This document shows, piece after piece, positions 9,201 through 18,358 of a DNA stretch of 55,091 bases (its first letter is position 1; each line of letters opens with the position of its first letter). The notes below the pieces were generated by a model. That model searched no databases. It had not been told where the DNA came from and saw nothing but the letters and a program-made list of their open reading frames with translations. Position numbers and translations under genes: made by a program. This stretch comes from Roseateles sp. (GTDB taxonomy: Bacteria > Pseudomonadota > Gammaproteobacteria > Burkholderiales > Burkholderiaceae_C), in the NCBI GenBank assembly GCA_019234295.1, contig JAFALK010000014.1:1-55091 (forward strand), in the 5' to 3' direction.

Positions 9201-9582
9201 TGAGGCTCAACATGCCCAGATTGATGGATTGCAGGCCCATGCCGTGGCTCCACGCCACCACCAGGGCCAGCACCATCACCAGCAGCACGCACAAGAGCGC
9301 ACCCTGGGGGCCGAAGCGGCGCGGCAGCTTCCACAGGAATAGCGGGCCCAGCAGGCCGATCACCGTGGCCAGCACGGGGGCCAGCGTGCCGGCGACGGAC
9401 TCTTCAGGGCGGCGCAGCAGCCACAGCACCACGGCACTGATCAAGAAGATCACCGAACTGGCCGCAAAGAAGACCTGCACGGCGCGCGCGCGCACCGTGC
9501 TCTCCAGCAGGGCTTGCCGTTCGCCCAGGGTCACTTCCGGGGAGACGAGGCTGCTGAGGTCGTCGCTGAAATCCCTTTTCAC
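6289..9582 (-). CDS. Membrane hybrid histidine kinase with several PAS domains and a receiver
   Basis: A 1097-residue hybrid sensor kinase. About six hydrophobic segments cover residues 33-200. They are followed by four PAS-like blocks (about 205-335, 340-455, 465-575, 585-700), a HisKA domain with SHELRTPLNG and phosphoacceptor His724, an HATPase domain with SDTGPGI and GGTGLGLSI, and a C-terminal receiver with Asp1018 in MDVQMPVMGG. There is no HPt domain and no separate response regulator beside it, so the phosphate must pass to partners elsewhere or the receiver may be autoregulatory. The start is GTG with AGGA just upstream. The 3' end overlaps the RDD gene by 8 bases. The signal is unknown. 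Confidence 0.9.
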   Translation of the reverse strand: MKRDFSDDLSSLVSPEVTLGERQALLESTVRARAVQVFFAASSVIFLISAVVLWLLRRPEESVAGTLAPVLATVIGLLGPLFLWKLPRRFGPQGALLCVLLVMVLALVVAWSHGMGLQSINLGMLSLMVALGTSMLGLRAGVALALMSLAALTGLWMAELNGLVPLLGKPAGAARLAAHVGLVAMGLLIGASVLRMVQRATQAAAERNVRFRELLAMAADFYWEMDRDYRFTHVTEDLPGRSGLDLVERVGKTPWELEAPGLSDEEMDAHRADLESHRAFHGLVTRRLGKDGQPRHVSISGEPRFDAAGNFRGYWGVGRDVTAEVRAEQTKQITETRYRELFRRSPSPLLLHRWGRVIDANPAAMAMFGYTQRSSMIGQDLFSHYEPGDAERARQRSSRIEAMPVGGMLPVDEFRLLTLAKRRRLVAETCVRVNNADGPATLSFYTDQTETSKAQEALRRSESLLSHLVAVSPDIVTLNELETGRYIMVNKTYEEVTGYSREEVIGRTPAELGIYRNPAELADVSRTLRDEGRVVDRACEFVGKNGKTISAVMSAAIFEADGKHYTVTNTRDVTESERTRLVQEAILANASIGIALTRDQHFVLANRLVDEMLGLDAGSLAGKHLSAIWPGVDDYKAVAERVRPRLHAGERVELEIEMQRQDGTPFLCRLLGRSVYPGKLEDGTIWIMEDVTERRRTEAALAQAKDDAQAASRAKSAFLANTSHELRTPLNGMLGLARMLQQRGLSEDTRAEYVDQLLESAEGLTSLISDILDLSKVEAGRLSLESLPFSLADMLTTIRLAYATLAHARGLEFCVEVDPAVPGRVVGDPTRVRQILSNYLGNALKFTESGRVVLRVTCPAPGRVRLEVSDTGPGIAAELQPQLFTPFTQADSSTTRRYGGTGLGLSICRELASLMKGEVGVRSVLGEGASFWAELPLPTAAPLRPVSALEPGPSAPAKELRGLRVLMVEDHPVNMMIAVAQLEQWGVVVGQAHDGRQAIEAVMRAADTGRPFDAVLMDVQMPVMGGHQTARELRKRFGPRELPIVALTAAALVSEREEALAAGMNDFLTKPVDAPKLRQTLVRLIGRTVPEGESSHG

Positions 9583-9659
9583 GATTCCTGTCCGTCAGTG
9601 CTGGATCTCGAAGTGTGGGCCCACAGGGGCCTTCTTCAGACATCACCGGGCGTGAGGAT

Positions 9660-10493
9660 TCAACGCTTGGTGCCCCGGGCTTGGTTGAGCGTATCGCGTG
9701 TTTGCAACGCCACGCGCCGCGCCTGCGCGGCAAAGTCGTCCGCCGCACTCGCGTAGAGAACGGCCCGCGAGGAGTTGACCATGATGGTGCCCTGGGCGCC
9801 CAGGCCCGCGCGGACCGTCGCCTCGGCGTCGCCGCCCTGGGCGCCCACGCCGGGGATCAGCAGCGGCAGCGTCGGCGCCAGTTCGCGCACGCGCGCGATC
9901 TCCTCGGGGTAGGTGGCGCCGACCACGAGGCCCAGCTGGCCGTTGCGGTTCCATTCACTCTGGGCCAGGCGGGCCAGGTGCTCGAACAGACGCGGCTGGC
10001 CGGGCACGTCGGCCAGGCGCTGCATCTGCCAGTCGTTGCCGCCAGGGTTGGAGGTGCGGCACAGCAAGATGGCGCCCTTGTCCGGGTAGCGCAGATAGGG
10101 CTCGATGGAGTCGAAGCCCATGAAGGGGGACAGCGTCACCGCATCGGCCTGGTAGCGCCCGAAGGCCTCCTTGGCGTATTGCTCGGCGGTGGAGCCGATG
10201 TCGCCGCGCTTGGCGTCCAGAATCACCGGCACCGAGGGCGCCACGCGCTTGATGTGGGCGATCAGCTGCTCGAGCTGCTCCTCGGCACGGTGAGCGGCGA
10301 AGTAGGCAATCTGCGGCTTGAAGCTGGAGACCAGGTCCTTGGTGGCATCGACGATGGCGGCGCAGAAGTCGAAGATGCGACCTGCGTCGCCCTTCCACGC
10401 GCCAGGGAATCGGCCAGGCTCGGGGTCCAGGCCCACGCAGAGCAGGGAGTTGTTGAGGTTTTCGGCTTGGCGGAGCTGGTCGATGAAGTTCAT
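9660..10493 (-). CDS. pyrF: Orotidine 5'-phosphate decarboxylase, long form
   Basis: PyrF converts orotidine monophosphate to UMP, the last step of de novo pyrimidine synthesis. The 277-residue length and the motif [11 protein letters not shown] at 92-102 mark the group 2 (long) form found in many betaproteobacteria. The catalytic Lys/Asp array is in DAKRGD at 93-98. The substrate-binding regions GLDPEP at 21-26 and PGVGAQGGD near 220-228 are present. The start is an ATG at 10493. It is divergent from an acetyltransferase, with 45 bases between the starts. Confidence 0.95.
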   Translation of the reverse strand: MNFIDQLRQAENLNNSLLCVGLDPEPGRFPGAWKGDAGRIFDFCAAIVDATKDLVSSFKPQIAYFAAHRAEEQLEQLIAHIKRVAPSVPVILDAKRGDIGSTAEQYAKEAFGRYQADAVTLSPFMGFDSIEPYLRYPDKGAILLCRTSNPGGNDWQMQRLADVPGQPRLFEHLARLAQSEWNRNGQLGLVVGATYPEEIARVRELAPTLPLLIPGVGAQGGDAEATVRAGLGAQGTIMVNSSRAVLYASAADDFAAQARRVALQTRDTLNQARGTKR

Positions 10494-10526
10494 GGCGTAG
10501 CTTGGCGTGGAGGTTGGCTATTGTCC

Positions 10527-10532
10527 TATGCT
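10527..10532 (+). promoter_or_regulatory. -10-like element, possible leaderless start
   Basis: TATGCT lies six bases before the ATG of the acetyltransferase at 10539, with no Shine-Dalgarno sequence. TTGGCG at 10502-10507 could be a -35 element with a 19-base spacer. Transcription would start at or within a base or two of the ATG. Confidence 0.35.
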
Positions 10533-10538
10533 GACTGC

Positions 10539-11047
10539 ATGCACATCCTGACAACGGCAAGGCTCAGCCTGCGCGAATTCACGCCCGCCGATGCGGCTTT
10601 CATCCTCGAACTGCTCAGCGACCCCGACTGGCACCGCAATATCAACAACCCCAATGTGCAGGACCAGGCCGGCGCGCTGGCCTGGATGGAGGGCCGGCTC
10701 TTCGAGCCGTATCGGCGCCATGGCCACGGCTTCTGGGCCGTTGAGAGGCTCGACTCCGGCGAGCTGATCGGCATGTGCGGGCTCTTCAAGCGCGACGCCC
10801 TTCCCCTGCCCGACGTGGGCTACGCCTTCCTGCCACGTGGCCGCGGCCAGGGGTTCGCGCGCGAGGCGGCGGCGGCCTGCCTGAGCCATGGACACGAGAA
10901 GCTGGGCATGACAGCCATCTTGGCCATCACGGCGGTCGACAACCCGCCTTCGGTCCGTGTGCTGGAGAGCATCGGCATGGTCGAGCAGGGCGTGGAATTG
11001 CTGGCCGGCTACGAGGAGCCGAGCCGGGTCTTCCGTTGGGAGCCCTG

Positions 11048-11048
<1 letters not shown>
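10539..11048 (+). CDS. GNAT family N-acetyltransferase (first of pair)
   Basis: A 169-residue acetyltransferase of the RimJ/RimL-like branch. It opens with TARLSLREFTPADAAFI, the usual beta1-alpha1 signature. The acetyl-CoA pyrophosphate loop is in FLPRGRGQGFAREAA, and the C-terminal NPPSVRVLESIGM block is typical. The substrate cannot be told from sequence. ATG at 10539 is chosen over a long upstream extension that would run across the pyrF promoter. The stop overlaps the start of the next acetyltransferase by one base (TGATG), so the two form a coupled operon. Confidence 0.85.
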
Positions 11049-12990
<1,942 letters not shown>

Positions 12991-13046
12991 GGTGAAAACC
13001 CGCGAATTCTAGCCAGCCTTCGATCCGCCTTCGAGCGGTCGTCGAT

Positions 13047-13120
13047 GCGCCGCATTACTCCGCATTACGCCGCATGACGCCGCATGACGCCACATGACGC
13101 CCCGCTGCGCCGCATTGCGC
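13047..13120. repeat. Degenerate 10-bp tandem repeat between purB and the GST gene
   Basis: About seven copies of a decamer with the pattern CGCATnACGC run head to tail from 13051, for example CGCATTACGC, then CGCATGACGC twice, then CACATGACGC. Two copies are exact; the others differ by one to four bases. It lies in the 314-base gap between purB and the glutathione S-transferase gene and does not encode a recognisable protein. The rest of this gap holds the two promoter regions. Confidence 0.75.
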
Positions 13121-13230
13121 CCAGCTCCTCTGGCCAGAGGAAGGCAAACGCGGCGCAACATGTTGCTGGCAGCGTCGCCGTTTTGTCCAGCCTCTTGCCG
13201 AGGGGTTTTGTGAATCGCACCACAGCCTTG

Positions 13231-13258
13231 TTTGCAGCGCCGGACCGGCCTCTAGAAT
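13231..13258 (+). promoter_or_regulatory. Candidate promoter of the GST gene
   Basis: TTTGCA and TAGAAT are separated by 16 bases. The -10 element matches five of six consensus bases. It would give a leader of about 25 bases before the ATG at 13290. Confidence 0.4.
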
Positions 13259-13289
13259 GAAATCCCAACGGCACGCAGTCCTCTAAGCC

Positions 13290-13919
13290 ATGAAGCTGAT
13301 CGGTTCTCTTTCCAGCCCCTATGTCCGCAAGGTTCGGGTCGTGCTGAGCGAGAAGAAGCTCGATTACCAGCTCGTGCTCGAAGACGTGTGGAACAGCGAT
13401 GCCATCCTCAAGATGAACCCGCTGGGCAAGGTGCCCTGCCTGGTCATGGATGGCCAGGACGCCATCACAGGCGCGGTGTTCGACTCGCGCGTGATCTGCG
13501 AATACCTCGATGGCCTCTCGCCGGTGGGCAAGCTCATCCCCGAGCGCGGCCGCGAGCGCACCGAGGTGCGCACCTGGGAGGCGCTGGCCGACGGCCTGAT
13601 GGATGCCTGCGTGGCCGCGCGCCTGGAACAGACCTGGAGCGGCCGCAAACCCGAGGAGCGCAGCGGTGCCTGGGTGGATCGGCAACTGACCAAGGTGCAT
13701 GGCACGGTCAAGGCCATGAGCCAGGGCCTGGGCGAGAAGACCTGGTGCTCGGGCAATCACTTCTCGCTGGCCGACGTGGCCGTGGGCTGTGCGCTGGCGT
13801 ATATCGACTTTCGTTTCCCCGCCATCGACTGGCGCGATGGCCACGCCAATCTCGCCAGGTACTACGAGAAGCTGGCGGCGCGGCCGAGCTTTGCGGACAC
13901 GGCGCCGCCGGCGGCTTGA
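13290..13919 (+). CDS. Glutathione S-transferase family protein
   Basis: A 209-residue cytosolic GST. The thioredoxin-like N-terminal domain (1-80) has SSPYVRKVRVVLSEKK at the glutathione site, with Ser as the likely activating residue, and NPLGKVPCLV with the cis-proline. DSRVICEYLD carries the conserved Glu/Ser-like glutathione contact region. The all-alpha domain fills 88-200, with FSLADVAVGCALAYIDFR as the N-capping box. The substrate is unknown. The 3' end overlaps the next gene on the opposite strand by 58 bases. Confidence 0.92.
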   Translation: MKLIGSLSSPYVRKVRVVLSEKKLDYQLVLEDVWNSDAILKMNPLGKVPCLVMDGQDAITGAVFDSRVICEYLDGLSPVGKLIPERGRERTEVRTWEALADGLMDACVAARLEQTWSGRKPEERSGAWVDRQLTKVHGTVKAMSQGLGEKTWCSGNHFSLADVAVGCALAYIDFRFPAIDWRDGHANLARYYEKLAARPSFADTAPPAA

Positions 13920-14596
13920 ATCGGGCCAGCTGCGGCCTCCAGGGGTTCGGCTTCGGACTGCCTCAGCAGCGCATGCAAGCGCCGATAGACGGTGGCGATG
14001 CGCCGCTCGATCTCGCTCTCTGGCATGCCCCACGCACGGGCGATCTCGCTGGCCAGCATGCCGCTCGCGAGGAGGCTCAACAGATGCTGCTCGCAGCGCG
14101 CCAGACCGGGCGCGCTGCCCAGTGGTGTCTGGTCCCCGGCCGCAGAGTGGGACAGGGCGTCGAAGGATCGGCTGCGCGGCAGACCGAGCAGCGCCAAGCT
14201 GCGCTGCGCGATGCCGGGCGACATGTCGGCACGCCAGGCCGTGAGACGGCGCAGGCCCTGCTCAAGCCCCCGTCCGTCGGCCTCCACCAGGCAATAGGCA
14301 TTGGCACCCAGGCGCAGGGCGTCGAAGACGCGGGCATCGTTCGCGGTTTCCGTCAACAGGAGGATGCGCGGGCGGCGGCGCCAGGCGTGGCAATGCCGGG
14401 CCAACTGCTCGACGCGGCCGTCGGCCAGGCGCAGATCACAGGCCAGGATGTCCGGCTCGGCCGTCTGCAAGGCGGCACCGGCCTCGCCGACGTGCTGCGA
14501 CGCGCCGATCAGCTGCCAGCCGGCCATGCCAGCCACGACATCGCGCGCCTTGGCCAGGGCGGGTTCGCAGGAGCGCAAGAGGTAGACGCAGGGCAT
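13862..14596 (-). CDS. Degenerate receiver domain with LuxR-type HTH
   Basis: A 244-residue protein with response-regulator shape. The N-terminal half (1-130) aligns with a receiver fold and keeps Asp54 in ILACDLRLADG and a Thr in LLLTETA. It lacks the acidic pair near the first strand (VYLLRSCEP instead), and the conserved Lys is replaced in AYCLVEADG, so normal phosphorylation is doubtful. Residues 170-212 (LLSLLASGMLASEIARAWGM onward) match a LuxR/FixJ-type helix-turn-helix. The start MPCVYLL at 14596 is preferred to a longer form from 14668. No kinase is adjacent. It is probably a phosphorylation-independent regulator. Confidence 0.65.
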   Translation of the reverse strand: MPCVYLLRSCEPALAKARDVVAGMAGWQLIGASQHVGEAGAALQTAEPDILACDLRLADGRVEQLARHCHAWRRRPRILLLTETANDARVFDALRLGANAYCLVEADGRGLEQGLRRLTAWRADMSPGIAQRSLALLGLPRSRSFDALSHSAAGDQTPLGSAPGLARCEQHLLSLLASGMLASEIARAWGMPESEIERRIATVYRRLHALLRQSEAEPLEAAAGPIQAAGGAVSAKLGRAASFS

Positions 14597-14712
14597 CGGG
14601 TACGACAGATCGCTTGAACTGTCATGGATTGTGCGTAACCAGTTTCTGTGACAACACCCCGTGAGCAAGGCCCCCGGAATCGCGGGGCCCGGGCTGGCTC
14701 CGTGGCCCGAAA

Positions 14713-16359
14713 TCAGGCAAGTGTCATCAAGGGGCCGCTGGGTGCGAAGCTGTGCGCGCTCGCGATCGGCCAGTAGATCTTGAACACATTGCCCGGCAAC
14801 TCGCCGCCGAGCAGAGCGCCGGGCTTCACGAAGGGCAGCAGGTTGGCCAGCAGCTTGACCTCGTGCCGGCTCGTGCGATGCACGATGTGCACAGCTTGTA
14901 GCTCGCTCGGGTGATTGACGCCGGCCGCCTGCAGCAGCTCGCGCAGGGCCTCCAGGGTTTGCTCATGGAAGCGGTAGACGCGCTCGCTCTTGTCGCCCAC
15001 GACCAGGGCCTGCTGCCGGTGCGGGTCCTGGGTGGTCACGCCGGTCGGGCAACGGCCCGTGTGGCAGGACTGGGCCTGGATGCAGCCAAGGGCGAACATG
15101 AAGCCGCGCGCGGCGTTGCAGTAGTCTGCGCCCAGAGCCATCACGCGCGCCATGTCGAAGGCGCTGATGATCTTGCCCGCGCAGCCGATGCGGATCTTCT
15201 CGCGCAGGTTCAGGCCCACGAGCGTGTTGTGCACGAGCAGCAGGCCTTCCTGCAGCGGCGCGCCCACGTGGTCGGTGAATTCCAGCGGCGCCGCGCCGGT
15301 GCCGCCCTCGGCGCCGTCGACGACGATGAAGTCCGGCGTGATGCCGGTCTCCAACATCGCCTTGGCGATGGCGAACCATTCCCAGGGGTGTCCGATGCAC
15401 AGCTTGAATCCCACCGGCTTGTCGCCGGAGAGCTCGCGCAGGCGCACGATGAACTGCAGCAGCTCGACGGGCGTGGAGAAGGCGCTGTGTGAGGCGGGCG
15501 AGATGCAGTCCTGGCCCACCGGCACGCCGCGCGCTTCGGCGATCTCGGGCGTGACCTTGGCGCCCGGGAGCACGCCGCCATGGCCGGGCTTGGCACCTTG
15601 CGAGAGCTTGATCTCGATGAGCTTGACCTGCGGGTCCCTCGCGTTGGCGGCGAACTTCTCGGCGTTGAAAGTGCCGTCGTCATTGCGGCAACCGAAATAG
15701 CCCGAGGCGACTTCCCAGATCAGGTCCCCGCCGTTCTTGCGATGGTGCACGCTGATCGAGCCCTCGCCCGTGTCGTGTGCGAAGCCCCCGCGCTTGGCGC
15801 CGGCGTTGAGCGCCATGATGGCATTGGCCGAGAGCGCGCCGAAGCTCATCGCCGAGATGTTGAACACGCTCGCCGAGTAGGGCTGGGTCCGCTCGGCCCC
15901 GATGGTCACGCGGAAGTCGTGCGAGGGGATCTGTGTTGGGGCCAAGGAATGGTTGATCCACTCGTAACCGCCGACGCCGACATCGAGCTGCGTGCCAAAG
16001 GGACGCTTGTCGGGGTCGCCCTTGGCGCGCTGGTAGACGAGCGAGCGCTGGGTGCGTGAGAAGGGCGTGGCCTCATTGTCAGCTTCGAGGAAGTACTGGC
16101 GGATCTCTGGCCGGATGAATTCGAGCAAGAAGCGCAGATGGCCGATGACTGGGTAGTTGCGCAGCACTGAGCGTTTGGTCTGGGTGGCGTCGCGCAGGCC
16201 TTGCACGGTCAGGCAGGCGAAGAGCAGGGTGGGCAGCATCGCCGCCGAGCCCTTGAGCACCCAAATGATGGCGAAGATCAGAAACAACACCGCGCACAGC
16301 AGCCAGGTGCTGTATCGCAGGGGGAAGAAGTGATCTAAACGGCGCAGCCACTGCAGCAT
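14713..16359 (-). CDS. Membrane-anchored FMN-binding glutamate synthase family protein
   Basis: A 548-residue protein of the archaeal-type glutamate synthase alpha-domain family (YerD-like). Two N-terminal membrane segments (about 17-34 and 40-56) precede the FMN/Fe-S catalytic barrel. In the barrel, GEGSISVHH, KLSQGAKPGHGGVLPG and VDGAEGGTGAAP are flavin and 2-oxoglutarate site motifs, and CIQAQSCHTGRC has the C-x5-C-x4-C spacing of the 3Fe-4S cluster. There is no glutaminase domain, so it cannot by itself do the full GOGAT reaction; the true substrate is unknown. The start at 16359 has AGGAG seven bases upstream. The open frame continues upstream to 18387, but that part is antisense to SppA. 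It is divergent from SppA. Confidence 0.88.
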   Translation of the reverse strand: MLQWLRRLDHFFPLRYSTWLLCAVLFLIFAIIWVLKGSAAMLPTLLFACLTVQGLRDATQTKRSVLRNYPVIGHLRFLLEFIRPEIRQYFLEADNEATPFSRTQRSLVYQRAKGDPDKRPFGTQLDVGVGGYEWINHSLAPTQIPSHDFRVTIGAERTQPYSASVFNISAMSFGALSANAIMALNAGAKRGGFAHDTGEGSISVHHRKNGGDLIWEVASGYFGCRNDDGTFNAEKFAANARDPQVKLIEIKLSQGAKPGHGGVLPGAKVTPEIAEARGVPVGQDCISPASHSAFSTPVELLQFIVRLRELSGDKPVGFKLCIGHPWEWFAIAKAMLETGITPDFIVVDGAEGGTGAAPLEFTDHVGAPLQEGLLLVHNTLVGLNLREKIRIGCAGKIISAFDMARVMALGADYCNAARGFMFALGCIQAQSCHTGRCPTGVTTQDPHRQQALVVGDKSERVYRFHEQTLEALRELLQAAGVNHPSELQAVHIVHRTSRHEVKLLANLLPFVKPGALLGGELPGNVFKIYWPIASAHSFAPSGPLMTLA

Positions 16360-16467
16360 GTACAAGCTCCTCGGTGGCCGCGATGCTACGCCTGCGGGGA
16401 TGACTTCAAGCCCCTCATGTCGCGTCAGCCTCACAATGCACTCATCTCCGGTTCTGGACCGTATCCC

Positions 16468-18321
16468 ATGAAGACGATCTTTTCCTCGATTGGCTGGCTG
16501 TTCTCCAAGCTCTGGTGGCTGCTCGACGGTACACGCCGCGCCATCCTCAACCTGCTGCTGCTGCTGTTGATCCTGGCGTTTGTCTGGGGCCTGTTCAGCC
16601 GCGGCATCAAGCCGCTGATGGACAAGACTGTGCTCGTCTTGCACCTGGACGGCCAGATCGTCGAGCAGTTCTCGGGAGCGAACCGCAGCCAGGCCCTGGC
16701 GCGGCTGCGCGGCCAAGACGGGCCGCATCAGACCCGTCTGCGCGACTTGCTGCGCGGCCTGGATCTGGCCGCCAAGGACGCGAAGATCAGCTCCTTGCTG
16801 CTGGACCTCGACGACTTCTCCGCGGCGGGACCCGCCAATCTGCGCGAGGTGGCCGCGGCAATCCAGCGCTTCAAGACCAGCGGCAAGCCCGTGCTGGCTT
16901 ACGGTGACGCCTACAGCCAGCGGGCCTATTTCCTCGCCGCCCAGGCCAGCGAGATCTATATGCACCCGATGGGCGAGGTCCAGCTGAGCGGCTTCGGCGG
17001 CTACCGGATGTACTTCAAGGATGCACTGGACCGGCTGGGCATCAGCGCCAACGTCATCAAGGCCGGCGCCTACAAGAGCTTCGGCGAACCCTACTCGAAC
17101 AACGCGCCGTCCAAGGAGGCGCTGGACGCCGATCGCTATCTCTACGACGCCCTGTGGGCCCGCTTCACCGGCAGCGTGGAAGAGGCGCGCAAGCTCGAGC
17201 CCGGCAGCATCACCAAGGGCATCAACGAGCTGCCGCAGCGCCTGGCGGCCGCCAAGGGCGATTCGGCCGCCCTGGCGCTGTCCTCCAAGCTCGTGGACGG
17301 ACTCAAGACCCGCGACGAGATGCGTGCCCTGCTGATCAAGAACAATGCCGCGGCGGAGGGCGGCAAGAGCTTTCGCCAGGTGGCCTTTGTCGAGTACCTT
17401 GAGCGCCAACACGAGGAGCCGGTGCTTGGCGATCACGTGGCCATCGTGGTGGCGGAGGGCGAGATCGTCGATGGCGATGCCGGCCCGGGCAGCGTGGGTG
17501 GCGACTCGACCGCGCGCCTGGTGCGCGACGCCCGCGAGGACGATCACGTGAAGGCCGTGCTGCTGCGGATCAACTCGCCGGGCGGCAGCGCCTTCGCCAG
17601 CGAGATCGTGCGACGCGAGCTCGAACTGACACGCAAGGCCGGCAAGCCCGTCGTCGTCTCGATGGGCGATGTGGCGGCCTCTGGTGGTTACTGGATCAGC
17701 ATGAGCTCTGACCGCGTCTTCGCAGACCCAACGACCATCACCGGCTCCATCGGTGTCTTCGCCATGCTGCCCACAGGCGAGAAGCTGCTCGATAAGCTCT
17801 CCGTTCACACGGCCGGGTATGGCACGACGTGGCTGGCCGGCGGCTTCGATGCGCGCCGCGCGCTGGACCCGCGCATGGCCGGCATCGTGCAAGCGGGTGT
17901 GCTCCACACATACGACAGCTTCACGGGCCAAGCCGCCAAGGCACGCAAGAAGAGTCAGGCCGAGATCGACGCCGTGGCGCAGGGACGCGTCTGGACCGGC
18001 GCCCAAGCCCTGGACCGTGGTCTCGTGGACGAGCTCGGCAGCTTTGCCGATGCGCTGGTGGCCGCCAACAAGCTCGCCAAGCTCAAGGACAATGCGCCTG
18101 CCGTTTGGGTCGAGAAGGCGCCGGGCCGCTTGGAACGCCTGCTCGACAGCCTGGACCTCGTGCTTGCTCCGCACATCGCGGCCATGGTGCGCGAGCAACT
18201 CGGCTTCACGCCGCCGGCTGTTCTGAAGGACATGACGCGCGAGCTGCAAAGCCTGCAGCAGATGGCCAGAGGCGACAAGCCTTACGAGGCCCTCGTGCAC
18301 TGTCTGTGCACCGCGCCCTAG
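16468..18321 (+). CDS. sppA: Signal peptide peptidase SppA, 67K type
   Basis: SppA degrades cleaved signal peptides in the membrane. The 617-residue protein has one N-terminal membrane anchor (about 25-45) and two tandem S49 domains, like the E. coli form. The catalytic dyad is split between the halves as expected: Lys203 in KAGAYKSFGEPYS and the nucleophile Ser405 in GDVAASGGYWIS. INSPGGS near 369-374 is the oxyanion region. MKTIFSS at 16468 is the best start because the membrane anchor follows directly. The preceding 17 codons of open frame lack a family match. Confidence 0.93.
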   Translation: MKTIFSSIGWLFSKLWWLLDGTRRAILNLLLLLLILAFVWGLFSRGIKPLMDKTVLVLHLDGQIVEQFSGANRSQALARLRGQDGPHQTRLRDLLRGLDLAAKDAKISSLLLDLDDFSAAGPANLREVAAAIQRFKTSGKPVLAYGDAYSQRAYFLAAQASEIYMHPMGEVQLSGFGGYRMYFKDALDRLGISANVIKAGAYKSFGEPYSNNAPSKEALDADRYLYDALWARFTGSVEEARKLEPGSITKGINELPQRLAAAKGDSAALALSSKLVDGLKTRDEMRALLIKNNAAAEGGKSFRQVAFVEYLERQHEEPVLGDHVAIVVAEGEIVDGDAGPGSVGGDSTARLVRDAREDDHVKAVLLRINSPGGSAFASEIVRRELELTRKAGKPVVVSMGDVAASGGYWISMSSDRVFADPTTITGSIGVFAMLPTGEKLLDKLSVHTAGYGTTWLAGGFDARRALDPRMAGIVQAGVLHTYDSFTGQAAKARKKSQAEIDAVAQGRVWTGAQALDRGLVDELGSFADALVAANKLAKLKDNAPAVWVEKAPGRLERLLDSLDLVLAPHIAAMVREQLGFTPPAVLKDMTRELQSLQQMARGDKPYEALVHCLCTAP

Positions 18322-18358
18322 CCCTGGCTCGAGCTCGATAACGATCGCGGACGCTCGC

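Noticed and set aside
14655..14712. Terminator hairpin after the glutamate-synthase-like gene
   Set aside because: A GGCCCC/GGGGCC pairing exists, but there is no T-tract and the loop is irregular, so it cannot be called with confidence.
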